Source of the DNA: Excoecaria cochinchinensis
Taxonomy: Eukaryota > Streptophyta > Magnoliopsida > Malpighiales > Euphorbiaceae
Assembly: GCA_947683425.1 (NCBI GenBank)
Contig: CANTUQ010000073.1
Location: 11,056,001 to 11,120,000, forward strand
DNA: 64,000 nucleotides
Direction: 5' to 3'
A model generated the notes under the pieces. The model saw only the letters and a list, made by a program, of their open reading frames with translations. It did no database searches and was not told where the DNA came from. The position numbers were made by a program, and so were the translations under genes. Positions 23,905-35,692 of the stretch are shown here, one piece after another. The number at the start of each line of letters is the position of its first letter. The stretch's first letter is position 1.

Positions 23905-26400
23905 GATAAAGTCCTAAATGTGAAGGAAGAAAATTATATAAGAGTATGATCATGTATATGCATGCATTAATTAGATCTTTAATTAATCCATTTAACTCCC
24001 ACTATTTTATTACGAATCAATAGCCCTCCCTATGTGATCTGAGAAAACCCGTTGGTTTTCTTAGTGGGCCAATATCCAATCTTTACTATGAAATTTGACC
24101 TTGACTTTGGTCAACAAATCAAATTATATATCCTTGAATGGTAGGTATCTCTATACCAATTGTATCTCTACACAATTATTAGATCATTGGGTTATCAACT
24201 CTTGATGCATGCATATCATATATGCATTCTCCAATCTTGCCTCTAGGTCCATTAGCCTTGACTTTGGTCAACAAACTAATGGGCTAGCTAAGAAGGCCCA
24301 TTAATTGGATTTGAACATATTCGATATATTGTGGGCTTGACTTTGTTCAACAACCCACACTATAAAGAACTCTAGTTCTCTTCCAATTAATGGAAGGCTA
24401 ATTTATCTTAGTATTATTTAGAGTGATTTTTGTTAATTAAGTCTTATCATACATGGTTGGCATATATTGGTATGCTACCTATATCTATCGCATATATATA
24501 AAGCATACAATTATTGCTTAGTTATGGACTTTACTATATTGACCTCCCCGAGCTAAAAGGGAGATCAAAAAGGTCTATCCTAGGTAGTATACATGATCAA
24601 ACAAATAAGAAATTTTACAAAGTTTTCATTCTTCATTCGGCTCATCTTGCTCCATTGCTTGTGATCTTCTTTTATTATTTTAATTCTAACCTATGCAATC
24701 TAATTACATGTTACAATTAGAGAATACATAAAAAAAATAATTGGCCGGGACATAAAAGTCCTCATGGGCCGAATCATGCAATATGCTTAATCACATTGAG
24801 CTTTAGTCTATAACTTACCATCATGCCAAACATACACCCTTATATGCAATTCTAATGCATCAATTAGAGCCATACATGGAAATAATTAACTTGTTTCAAC
24901 TCTTGAAACTATTTATGAGTTATCGTCTTAGTGTGATGAAAATCAGGCAACTATCCAAATTAGAAAATTATTTCCATTTTGGAAACTATCCATTTTGGGA
25001 AACCTTTTGCATGCATATGTTCTTGTCTTAATTATCAATCCCAATGATTTTAAATTAATTATTTAATTAATTAATCATATTAAATTAATTAAAATCAATT
25101 TGAGTCAAAATTATGGGTGGACTGAAATCCACACTATTAATTTTAATAATGTGTTCACACAAACTAGTTTTATGCATTTGGGCTATTTTGGGCTTTGGAA
25201 TTGGGCCATGCATAGACCAAGCCTATTCTAGCACCTAAAACCCATTAATAAACTTAATTATAGTCTGTAATTTTAATTTAAATTAGCTCATTGGGCCTAC
25301 CAAATCATATGCTAATTTAAAGGGTTGATTTCACTCACGGTCACTCAATTTATCACTTATCGCGCAAAAATAACCGACTTTTTTTCTGACTTAAATGTCA
25401 CTGAACTTTTAATATTTTTGCAAAAAAATCATGTTGACCTGAATTCGGCGAGGACCCTCGCCGGATTGATGACATGGCATGCCATGTCAGAAACTACATG
25501 TCATTTAATAATATCTCCAACAAATGCTACATTTAAATCAATTTCACTCACGGTCACTAAACTTATCATTTATCACGCAAAACTAACCAATTTTATTTTT
25601 TTTCGACTTAAATGTTACTGAACTTCTAATATTTTTGTAAAAAAGTCATATATTTACTATTCGTTGCCACGTGTCATATGCCATGTCATCAATCCGGCAA
25701 GAGTTCTCGCCGAATTCCGGTCAACATGACTTTTTTGCAAAAATGTTATAAGTTTAGTGACATTTAAGTCAGAAAAAAAGTCGGTTACTTTTGTGTGATA
25801 AGTGATAAGTTGAGTGATCATGAGTGAAATTGACCCTAATTTAAATTAAAACCGCAGACTTAATTAAGCCCATTAATTGATTTTACCCTACTAATTTAAA
25901 TCTAATTTAATTAGAGCCCAAATAAATTAATCAAATTAATTAAAAACACATTTATACATCTCATGTAACTTAAAATTAAGATCAAAATTCGTTTTTCCCA
26001 AGAACTAATCAAGAACACAATTTTACTAAACTTTTCGGCAAAATTAATTTTCATGCAAAACTTAATCGATTTCAATTTCGTTTGATCCTATAATTTAATA
26101 TCACATATTAAAAATATAAATTATCATCAAAATAATTTTTACATGGATCAAAAATAAAATAAATTTAGAACAGCCCCTCCCTGTGCAGATGACTGTTCTT
26201 CTATGCAGAGAGTTTTTCTCTGTGGCTAAAAATCGATTTTCTCTTTTTTTTTAATCATACAATTAAAGAAATCATTATTTCTTAATTTAACATTCATGAA
26301 TATCAAAATCATAATTTAAAATTTCATGAAATAAATAACTCAAAAAATAAAAATTATTCCGCAAAATTAATATATTATAATTTCATGGCTAAAAACCTTG
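23905..26400 (-). other. Leader of the copia element
   Basis: About 2.5 kb lies between the primer site and gag, long for a copia leader. It is AT-rich, without a convincing ORF. It includes two repeats of the type ACTTTGGTCAACAA (24110, 24260, 24330) and the foldback element at 25321-25837. Apart from these I see nothing to annotate. Confidence 0.6.
25321..25837. mobile_element. Foldback/MITE-like element with long inverted ends
   Basis: Ends are inverted copies: AGGGTTGATTTCACTCACGG at 25321 and the reverse complement of AGGGTCAATTTCACTCATGA ending at 25837. Inverted similarity continues inward for about 140-150 bases, through the GACTTAAATGTCACTGAA and GTTGACCTGAATTCGGCGAG regions. AATTTAA flanks both sides (25314-25320, 25838-25844). 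A third, direct copy of the end lies inside (about 25538-25650). There is no coding capacity. Confidence 0.82.
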
Positions 26401-26412
26401 GCTCTGATACCA
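26401..26412 (-). other. Primer binding site of the copia element
   Basis: The minus strand reads TGGTATCAGAGC, the standard plant copia site complementary to the initiator Met tRNA, directly next to the LTR end. Confidence 0.93.
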
Positions 26413-26928
26413 TGTTGGTATTAATTAGGGTACTTGCATCTCATACATATATGGAATTTAAAAATTTAACCAAATTAATTTTAAATCTTTGCCATGAAAT
26501 TATATTTCTTATTTTAAAAGAATGGAAAATCACCTTGAGGTTTGTTGGTCAGTTGATTTTCCTCCACACCAGGTTGTCACAAACCATAGTGTCCAACTTT
26601 AGAACACCTCTAAATTGTCCACACCAGAGAAAAGAGAAGAATGAACCAACAATTGGATGAACAATGGGGCTGTCGAATTTTTCCTTGTGGCTAAAGAGAA
26701 ATTTCGGCTGGTGATGGAGAGAGGAAGGAGAGTAGAAAGAATTATGATTTTTCTATCTTTTAGTTTTTCTATCTTTATCCCACTTCTGTTTTTATACTCC
26801 AAGATAAAAGCATAACTCTAGTAGGATAAGAACTCAAAAAAGATAGAGTATTAATTATTAATTAACTCTTAATTAAATATTTCCTTAATCCATATGGGAT
26901 TAGGACTCTAGGGTATACTTATCTAACA
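26413..26928 (-). repeat. 5' LTR of the copia element
   Basis: 516 bp, paired with 857-1374. The minus strand begins TGTTAGATAAGTATACCC and ends CCAACA, followed by the primer site. It contains a GAGAGAGGAAGGAG-like purine stretch and the ATTAATTATTAATTAACTC region. Confidence 0.93.
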
Positions 26929-27157
26929 GGTTTGTCAATGAGTCACTCAAATAAAGAAGAGAACACATTAGCTCGATGGAGGGAGCTCGCCCAAAATAAA
27001 GTTGATATCAGAGAGTAGCTACATTGCATAATTCCTCCTCTAGAACCAGCTCGTCCAAAGAAAAAGGGTAAAATTTCTTAATTCTCTTCTTTGATTTTGA
27101 TATTTTCTCATTGCTTGCTTTTTTACAGCCATGAAAAGGACTTCTCACCCTAGTATG
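26929..27157 (+). pseudogene. Transposase_28-type ORF, second part, with a possible intron
   Basis: This continues the host ORF after the copia insertion (SLK/EENTLARWRELAQNKVDIRE-like reading near 26945-27020, then a stop TAG). GTAAAATTTC at 27068 and TTTTTTACAG at 27119-27128 have the look of a splice donor and acceptor with a T-rich stretch between them, giving a 61-base intron, short for plants. The part after it (27129-27157) joins the fragment at 42429. Confidence 0.55.
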
Positions 27158-28309
27158 TGTTAGTGGTTATGCCCTAGGCCAAACATTTGGAACTTGATGT
27201 AATTATTACATTTTCATTTATATAATGGTTTTCTTCACAATAATATTATTGGCATGTTACATTATTGTAATGTTTATGAATAACAATGTTATTCATATTA
27301 TCCCTAGTCATTTATCACTAATGGGCATAAAGATAAATTAAGACTAGTATAAATTTGCATTGATAATTATGGGATGATTATATATGATGATATAAATCGA
27401 ATCTATAGGTACTTGCTAGAGAACAAAGTACTGGATAGACCCACTATAAGATCACTTCATGGGATAGTGTTATAAGTGATCTTATAATAGATATGTTATT
27501 GAATCCTTTGACCTAAGGTTATCATAGTTTCCTATATAAGGATCATTATGTTTTGACATAATCAAACGTTATCTTTAATCGGATAATTATAAAGTTTATG
27601 ATCGGACATAATGAGAATTATGCGGAGGAAAGTGAATAATCAAGATGGAATTTGTCTCTCTCTAATGAGAGAGATATCTATTAGGCCCCTCGATAAGTAG
27701 GACTGTAAAATGCATGGCCATGCTCGAATGAATTGATAGTGTCATCAATGTCATATGAATTTATCAGTCTACTTAGTGATCGGGAAATTATATGTTTGAA
27801 ACAATATATAAGTTTGACATGGACCATAACTTATGTTCAAACAAGAAATCGTGTAACACAAGGATAATAGCATATTCTGTTGTTACGTTAAAATAGCACT
27901 AACAATATTTATATTATTTGGGTAGTCATAATGTCTTGCTACAGACCAATTATGACTTGTGGGCTTATTATGAGATTAGGCCAACTACCAACTTAATATA
28001 AACCTATTGGGTCACACACCAAGACCAAAAATGAACAAAATGGATTTTATTAGGGTATTTCGGAATAATATAAATATAAGTGTAGACACTGGGCCCCGAG
28101 GCAGCCTAGATCAGGATTACCCAATGATGAAATTAAGTGTGCCGATCTATAGGCAAAAAGAATGAAGTTGGAAGTGACGATTTCCTTATCGATTTGTTGT
28201 TTTAAAATTTAATAAAAATGTATTTCAAAAATATTTTTAAAATTTATTTTGTGATGAAAAAAAAAGTGAGTTTTTAAATTATAATATTAAAAAAAAAAAT
28301 TCCGAGCGA

Positions 28310-28428
28310 GGGACGGGCTAGCCGTCGGTCGCGCCTTCGAGCGGGCAGGCCGTTGGTCGCGCCTTCGGACGGGCAGGCCGTCGGTCGCGCCTTCAGACGG
28401 GCAGGCCGTCGGTCGCGCCCCTGTTCGT
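28310..28428 (+). repeat. 28-bp GC-rich minisatellite in element 2 5' LTR
   Basis: Unit GGTCGCGCCTTCGGACGGGC plus AGGCCGTC, about three full copies and a partial one. The 3' LTR (about 39268-39350) has one copy fewer. Occupies the place of the GC patch in other LTRs of the family. Confidence 0.85.
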
Positions 28429-29171
28429 CCGTTTTGCCTATTTTGGCATTTTTGGCCATAAATTCTTCATTTTAAATGCTTTTTAACTCATTTTTTTTGC
28501 AAAATTTAATTCAAAAAGCCTTTTATCTTCCAACCCAATAAATTCAGTGGTTTTTTGTAATTATGTGAATTAAATTAATTTAATTTCTTAATTAAAAAAT
28601 CTGAATTTTAAGGGGAATAAAAAGAGTTTTTTTTTAAGGGGAATTAGGGGGGATTTTCTTTAGAAAATATTTTTTCTTCTTCTTTCTTCTTTCTTCTTTC
28701 AAGCACAAATTCTCTCAATTTCTAAAGAAATTTCCAGCAATTCTTAAGGTAAAAAAAAAATAACTATTTTTGTTTTTGAGAATTTTCTTATTTTCAATCA
28801 AACAATTTTCTACTTTGAGACAAACAAATTAATTGTTTGTTCTTGAGTACAATTCATCTTTCAATATTATTTTTTTCTAACCATATTCTTCAAATCAAGA
28901 CAAGGAATTAGATTATCTACCTTCATCTCTTCAAGATAAATTTGAGGGTAATTATTCTTGGCTCAATTTCTTAAATTAATTTTAATTTCATTCTTTTGTT
29001 TTTATTTAATTAATTAACATGTAAATTCTTTTAGTTCTATCATTTTATTCTTTTCTTATTCTTTTAATTTTATTTAATTAATCATCATGTAAATTCTTTT
29101 AGATCTATTATTTAATTATTCATATTGTTCATATTCTTCATGTTGTTCATATTGTTCATCTTCTTTTATTT

Positions 29172-29712
<541 letters not shown>

Positions 29713-30823
29713 TTTTCATGCATGTTAAATTTTATAAATTTTATTTATGCATGTTAAATGTTAAATGTTAATATGTTTATTTTATTTTGCGTCTAATTAA
29801 TTTGTCATACATTATGCATGTTGTTTATATTTATTTTAATTCATTTTTTACATGTTATATGTTTAAATCCATTTTTTATTACTAACATTATTTTTTATTT
29901 GCTTTTATTTCAATACTTATTTTTCATGTGTGAGCCTTTTCAATTCCAAGTGGGAGCCCATGGAGATTTAAAGATGCTATTTGGGAGTTAATTAATTTGT
30001 CATTTTTATTGTTTCCCATTATTTGCGGTTTATTATTTAATATGTAATTTGTAATAAATTTATTTTTCATGCACGTTAATCAAAAGTCACAAAACTATTT
30101 TTATTAAGTTAACTTGGAACTTTCTTTTTCTAATAAAGTGGGACCAATGTCCTAATTTTTATTCCAAATAAATTGTCACTTCAAAATTATTTTCTTTAAT
30201 TGTGCATGCGAGGACTAATGTCCTAATTTTTAATAAATAACCCGTTTTATGCATGATTTACATTTATTTTACAATGGGGGTTGTATTCCGCCCCTAGTTT
30301 TGTTGTAATTTATTTTTATGCACTTTATTTTAAGTATGCTTACATTTAATGTTTTTTTCTTGGATGACCAACTTGCGCTCTAATTATTGCATTAAAACGT
30401 TTGAGAAATGGGATAAAATCTTAAATTCAAAACTCAATTTTAACTTAACCAAGGTATGAATAAATGAGAAGTCCCGAACCATCTCTGGTCTTTGGGCTCA
30501 AAGAGGCGAGAGGTTTACCCTCCAAGATACCTCTTGTGTCATGAGACTCTGACGTTAATCCTAGGCTCCTTAGGGCGAGAGGTTTACCTTCCAAGACCCC
30601 TTTGGTTGGTCCAAAATGGATATTAAGCGCAGTCTTAGGCTCTCCGAGGCGAGAGAAACTTTCCCAATGTTCTATTGGGTGGCGACTCCATGAAACCTCC
30701 TTATTGCCCAACATAGACGCACTTGCGATTTATTGCAAGCTGTTAACGGACCCTCAAGTGCCCGATCGCCCTCAAGCGGGCGGTCATAGGGGTGTCCGAG
30801 TGGACATCCGGTGCGCGTCACAG

Positions 30824-30842
30824 TGGCGACTCCACTGGGGAC
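30824..30842 (+). other. Primer binding site of element 2
   Basis: TGGCGACTCCACTGGGGAC, one base after the LTR. It is the intact form of the Arg-tRNA type site known from Ogre elements. Confidence 0.88.
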
Positions 30843-31749
30843 CTATTTGAGACTTCGATTCGAAAATACCTTGGTTAAAAATTATAATTGAGTTTTAATT
30901 TAAAAATTTTATCCCTTTTCAAAATTGCATTGCATCCATGCTAGAGCCTTAGAACTATGCTAGTTTGATCCCTTTATTAGCCCCGGTGCGTTCCCGAAGC
31001 ACGACCCTATTTTCACTCAATTTAGGGAAGTGTTAAGGATAATCACCAGCCCAAGCCTCGTACCAACAAGGTATATCAAATGGTGACCCGATCAGTCGTT
31101 ATGCTCGTGATGAGCTAGACCCGTTGGCAGGGACCATGCTTGGGTAACCTAAAGTATCATCACCCTTGACCAAAGCTCATGTAATGGCAATAGATACTTT
31201 CCTTAAGTGATATGCTCCTTACACAATGTTTGCTATGTGGGCCAATATTTATTGAATAAAATCAACCAAATTAAGTGGTCTTTTACCAAAGGCTTTCATG
31301 CCCCGGTGAGCCCACCTTAATATAGTTGAAATGTTTAAATACATAAAGGCCAAAACCCATATGTATGAGCAATAGGCAAGAGATGTTATGCTGCCGGCCT
31401 TGCACCGTGCACCATACGCATCCATTGGGTTCCCCGCTAATCTATGGATCAAACCCACCTAGGAAAGAGACCACATTACCTCGTGTGTGGGAGTGATAAG
31501 GTTGGAAGGATCTATCTGCTTGTATGTGATTGTCCATGCTGCATCAACACGATCATGCATTGTATATATCATTCATGCATCATTCTAACAATCTAATTTT
31601 TTTCAGCCATCATAGATTCACCTAAGTGGACTAGGGGTTCTGACGGTCGGCTGGTGAGGATAGATTTGCCTCTTGGATTGACAGAATTAGTGTCTGACTG
31701 GAATTTTGAGCCACCCTCAACGACCAGAGAGTCATCCAGAGAGTCATCC
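30843..31749 (+). other. Leader of element 2
   Basis: Non-coding, similar to 8791-9706 throughout. It contains TTTTTTTCAG followed by CCATCATAGATTC (about 31600-31620), a good 3' splice-site-like sequence that recurs in element 3. I see no upstream ORF of the kind described before gag in legume Ogre elements. Confidence 0.6.
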
Positions 31750-33161
31750 ATGGCAGAAGAGACCGAAGCCTTAACAACTCAAGACCTAGCTAGGAGGCTA
31801 GAGGATTTTGAGCGAAGAGTGTTGAAAATGATGGGAGCTATGGCTGATAGAATTGCTCATCCTCCTGCTCCACAACCACCACCTGCTCCATATCCACCTA
31901 TTGCTCCACAGCCCCAGATAGTTCATGTTGGGGGGCAAGTTGAACCACCTACTGGCAGAGAAGCCCCTGGTATAGTTAATGCTCCCCATCAACCTGCTAA
32001 TGAGTATATAGCTGCTGTACCTATTGAGCAAAGAAGGGCAATAATCCCCAATCCCAATGATGATTTTGTGATGGAGGAGGAAGATGAAGAGGCAGTAGCA
32101 CCTCAATTTGTGGGCGCTAGAGCACCCCGAGCAGAGGATGAGGCGATGAGAGGAATGAGGCAGCAGATCGAAGCCATTACCCGAATGCTATCAGCCGAAA
32201 AGGGATCAACCCTGAAGACAGAGATCTGGGGCATGAAGAGCTGTTGCCCCAAAGGTTCAAAATGCCTGAGCTGCCGAAGTTTGATGGTACTTCGGATCCA
32301 TCCGCACATATCAAGCAGTATACCCTGGTAATGAAAGGCACAGGGTTGACCAAGAAACAGAAGGTGGATTATTTCTGCCTTAGTTTGGTGGGTCCGGCTG
32401 TGGACTGGTACCATGGGTTAGACAGGAGGTCTAAAGAGGATTGGGACCTTTTAACTGAGGAGCTCATGAAGCAATATGACTGCAGTACTAGGATGGAGGT
32501 CACCTTAAAGGACCTCAAGCTTTTACAGCAGAAGAATGATGAGTCGTTCCATGAGTACCTTACAAGATGGAGGAATAGGGTCATGGAGATGAAGTGAAAG
32601 CCTGACACTGCTGACCAAATCAGGCTATTTATCAGAAACTCTTGTCCTTACTTGAGGGACCTGCTCAGCTTTAAGGGGCTCAGAGACTGGGAGTCACTTA
32701 AGGACATTGCTGTAGAAGCTGAGGGTGCTTACTTGGCGAAGAAAGCAAGCCAAAATAACTTTACTGGGAAAGGTTATGGCAATCAATCAGGGTACAAACC
32801 AGGCAGTGCAGGAAGCAGCAATAATAGAGGTGGTAAGACGGCCGAGGTTTCAGCCACTGAGGTTGGACAGGTTCAGAGGTACTACTCCAATTTGGGCCGT
32901 TCTCTGTCTTGGGTGCTGGAGAAATTGACAAAAGAAGGCAAGTTGAGACCATTGCCATCCAGACCAGCCATGAATCAAAGAAAGCCGGGGCATAGAGAGG
33001 ATCAATACTGCGCTTACCATCAGCACACCGGGCATTTAACAGATTACTGGCGGACTTTGAGGAACAAAATTCAGGATCTTATTGATGCCAAGAAGATCAC
33101 CGATCCTGAGAAAAGAGACAAGAAGAAGAGAGCAGGCTACAATGCAGTTCCACCACCTTGA
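31750..33161 (+). pseudogene. Gag of element 2, nearly intact
   Basis: The ATG at 31750 starts MAEETEALTTQDLARRLEDF, differing from the MAN start of elements 1 and 3. A Pro-rich stretch (about 31858-31930) and an acidic stretch (MEEEDEEAVAP) come first. The capsid core follows: MPELPKFDGTSDPSAHIKQY, then GPAVDWYHGLDRRSKEDWDL, then FHEYLTRWRNRVMEMK. The zinc-like motif is YCAYHQHTGHLTDYW, where the final Cys ligand appears lost (Tyr-Trp in place of Asn-Cys). Damage: one frameshift near 32203 (a base missing in a G run) and one TGA at 32595-32597. It would be the particle protein. Confidence 0.92.
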
Positions 33162-33480
33162 ATGTGATCGGAGGAGAAGATTATGTTTTATTTTAGTTGC
33201 TTCTTTTATTAGACGAACACTTTTTATGAAAATATTTGCAATATTGCTAATTTCAATAAAGTGAACAATCTTGCATATTTATATAGTGTCTCTGATGATT
33301 TCATATCTCATGATCACGAAGCATTAATTTTTTGATATTAATTCAATTAATACGATTACATTTAATCTCGGAACTTTGGAAAAAAAAAATCTTGATAGCA
33401 TCTGATATAACTCCTGAAGAGAGAAAAATTTTGAAAAAAAAACTAAATGCAATTAGGGGATTGGATGAAAACTCACTAAG
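33162..33480 (+). pseudogene. Remnant of the protease-RT linker and RT start of element 2
   Basis: Fragments matching element 1 at 12640-12850 remain (SDDFISHDHEALIF-like, then LIASDITPEERK, the beginning of RT). The match stops at about 33440. No protease, RT core, RNase H or integrase is found before the 3' region, so several kilobases are missing. Confidence 0.75.
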
Positions 33481-35450
33481 AGCACTAGAACCTTTCTGAT
33501 TACCCGTCAAAGCAATCCCTGGATAAAACGGAACCTAGAAAATGATTTAGGCAGCTCTTCTTTGTATAGCTTTCTAAATGACTATTTCCTACCTGTATTC
33601 ATAATCGCTTGCTAGCCCCTTGAGCCTTTATGGAGGTATGCTAAATGCGTGCCAATTTTATTGTTACACATGTTAAAACTATCCCCTCGCCTAAAATGAT
33701 TTTTGCCTCCCTTAGAAGAATGGCCGTTCTAGTAAGGATGGATGTACATTATTGATAATTCTACATCATTGACAATTCTTTGGGTTATCAAAAATTGCCC
33801 TAATATGATTGAGTTTACACTTTGGGAAGAGGGTTTAGTCATGTGTCAAAGACATGAGCTCGCAAAAAAAAAAAAAAGAAAAAGAAAAAAACATAGGGGA
33901 AAAGTAAAAAAAGAAAAAGAAAAAGTAGAGCTCAAGATAGTAATCTCTGGATGAGTTTCAGTGGCAATCGCTTTAACTTGATTGTTATGCTGAGCTTGAT
34001 AAGCTAAAAACATTATCAAATCCTAATCCTATCGTAAATTGGGTTATACCTTTATAGTACGCCATTGAATTGAGCGGCCATTCTTCTCTAGCAACCTGGT
34101 CCTTCTTTGATAGTCATCTACCTAAACCTAACGTTACAATCGAAGTAAGACCTCTTGATTCTTGGTTTAGTCTTATCCAATTAGCGGAGATGACCTTTGA
34201 ATAAGGTTTGGTACGTAGGAAAAGGAATATGGTGTTTCTTGAGCTTCAAGCGAGAAGCCACGAGTGCATTCGTGCATTCGAGTTAAGTCTCGTCTCCAAC
34301 GTTGCATCTAGAATTTGCTTCAAAAAAAAAGGTTTTTTTTAAAAAAAAAGCAGAGAGAAAATATTCAACCATGAAAGTTCGAGAGGGTTGATTGATAACA
34401 GGAGTTTGATGCTTCCAAAATCTATCCCGAGATTAGATGAGTCCTATATTCTCTGAATTAATGCCAAATAGTGATCATGTTTAATGAAATCAAATTAAAA
34501 CACATGCATTTATGCAATGATATATTGGCGTGATCATAGCAGTTCACTTTGTGTGATCAAAATCATCTATTATCTGCCCTCTGCTACTCTCATCACTCAA
34601 GCGCTTCAATTGACTTATCCTGCTATCAAATGTGAAGAATTAAGCTCATACAACCATGTCCCAAGACTCCTGAAAGATTCTCGGGCAATATCTTCAGCCT
34701 CTTCAGCAATCAAAAAAAAAAAGGCCGTTAGAGTGAAAACCGTAACTGGCGCTCTAAGCAAAAGTAAGGCAAAAGGATAGGGTGAAAACCTGGAAATGGG
34801 CAGTCTGTCCTTCAAAAAAGGAAAAAAGAAAAAAAAGAGCCACTGGATTGGGTTGGGTCCATTCTAGGCAAAAAAAATAAGGCACAGGGTTATGTGAAAA
34901 TCTGCAAAGGACGCATTTCCCGCTAAGAAAAGCTAGTGTGAAAATCCACAAGGGACGCACTACCTTCAAATAATGACTACAGGTATCAGATGAGAACCTC
35001 ACAATCCCAAAGATATGAAATTCAAAGGCAATTCCAAAAGGCATCGATCCTATCGCAAGTTGCGGCCAGCCCAGCTATCATCTCCAAAGTCCACTAAGAT
35101 GAATTCTTATCCTGCATTCCTGCATTACTCATGCATTTCACGTGCATGCTCACTATTTTTCCTGCATATTTGGTTTTTTTTAATTTTGCAGTAAGAGAGA
35201 TTCGATGCGGACACCGACAAAAGCCGAGTGACGACATCAGTCTAAACATCAGATCAAACACCAATTTAACAATCAGCAAAAGACCTCTCAGGGGGCAACC
35301 AACCAAAACGACATCAATCTAGACATCAGTCCAAGCATCAGCAAAAGACCTCTTATAGGGAAACCAACCAAGACGACATCAGTCCAAGCATCATTCCAAA
35401 CATCAAATAATCAAACAAAGACCTCCCAGGGGGCAATCAACCAAAGGGCT
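33481..35450 (+). other. 3' untranslated region of element 2
   Basis: Non-coding. It includes an A/G-rich tract at 33866-33930, the shared module near 34350-34500 (GATAACAGGAGTTTGATGC), the hairpin cluster at 34728-34961, and repeats of the type AAAGACCTCTYAGGGGGCAA with ACATCAGTCCAAGCATCA (35270-35450). Confidence 0.7.
34728..34961 (+). other. Conserved hairpin cluster in element 2 3' region
   Basis: TTAGAG/CTCTAA (34728-34733, 34752-34757), ATGTG/CGCAT (34892-34896, 34912-34916) and AGTGTG/CGCACT (34935-34940, 34956-34961), with GTGAAAA after the 5' arm. Same order as in elements 1 and 3. Confidence 0.6.
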
Positions 35451-35454
35451 CACA

Positions 35455-35692
35455 GATAGCACCACTTCACCAAATTGAAGGGTTAGCACGATGGCGGCAC
35501 TACCATTCTACGGAAGGTTAGCACGACCACGGCACTACCACTTCATCATCTCAGAAGGGTTAGCACGATGGCGGCACTACCATTCTATGGAAGGTTAGCA
35601 CGACCACGGCATTACCACTTCACCAAATCGAAGGGTTAGCACGATGGCGGCACTACCACTCTACCGAGGGTTAGCATGACCACGGCACTACC
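35455..35692 (+). repeat. Minisatellite of element 2, left part
   Basis: Dimeric units of about 77 bp with two related halves. One half has GGGTTAGCACGATGGCGGCA after CCAAATCGAA; the other has GGTTAGCACGACCACGGCAC after ATTCTACGGAA. It is split at CTACC by a solo LTR and continues at 38471. Confidence 0.92.
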
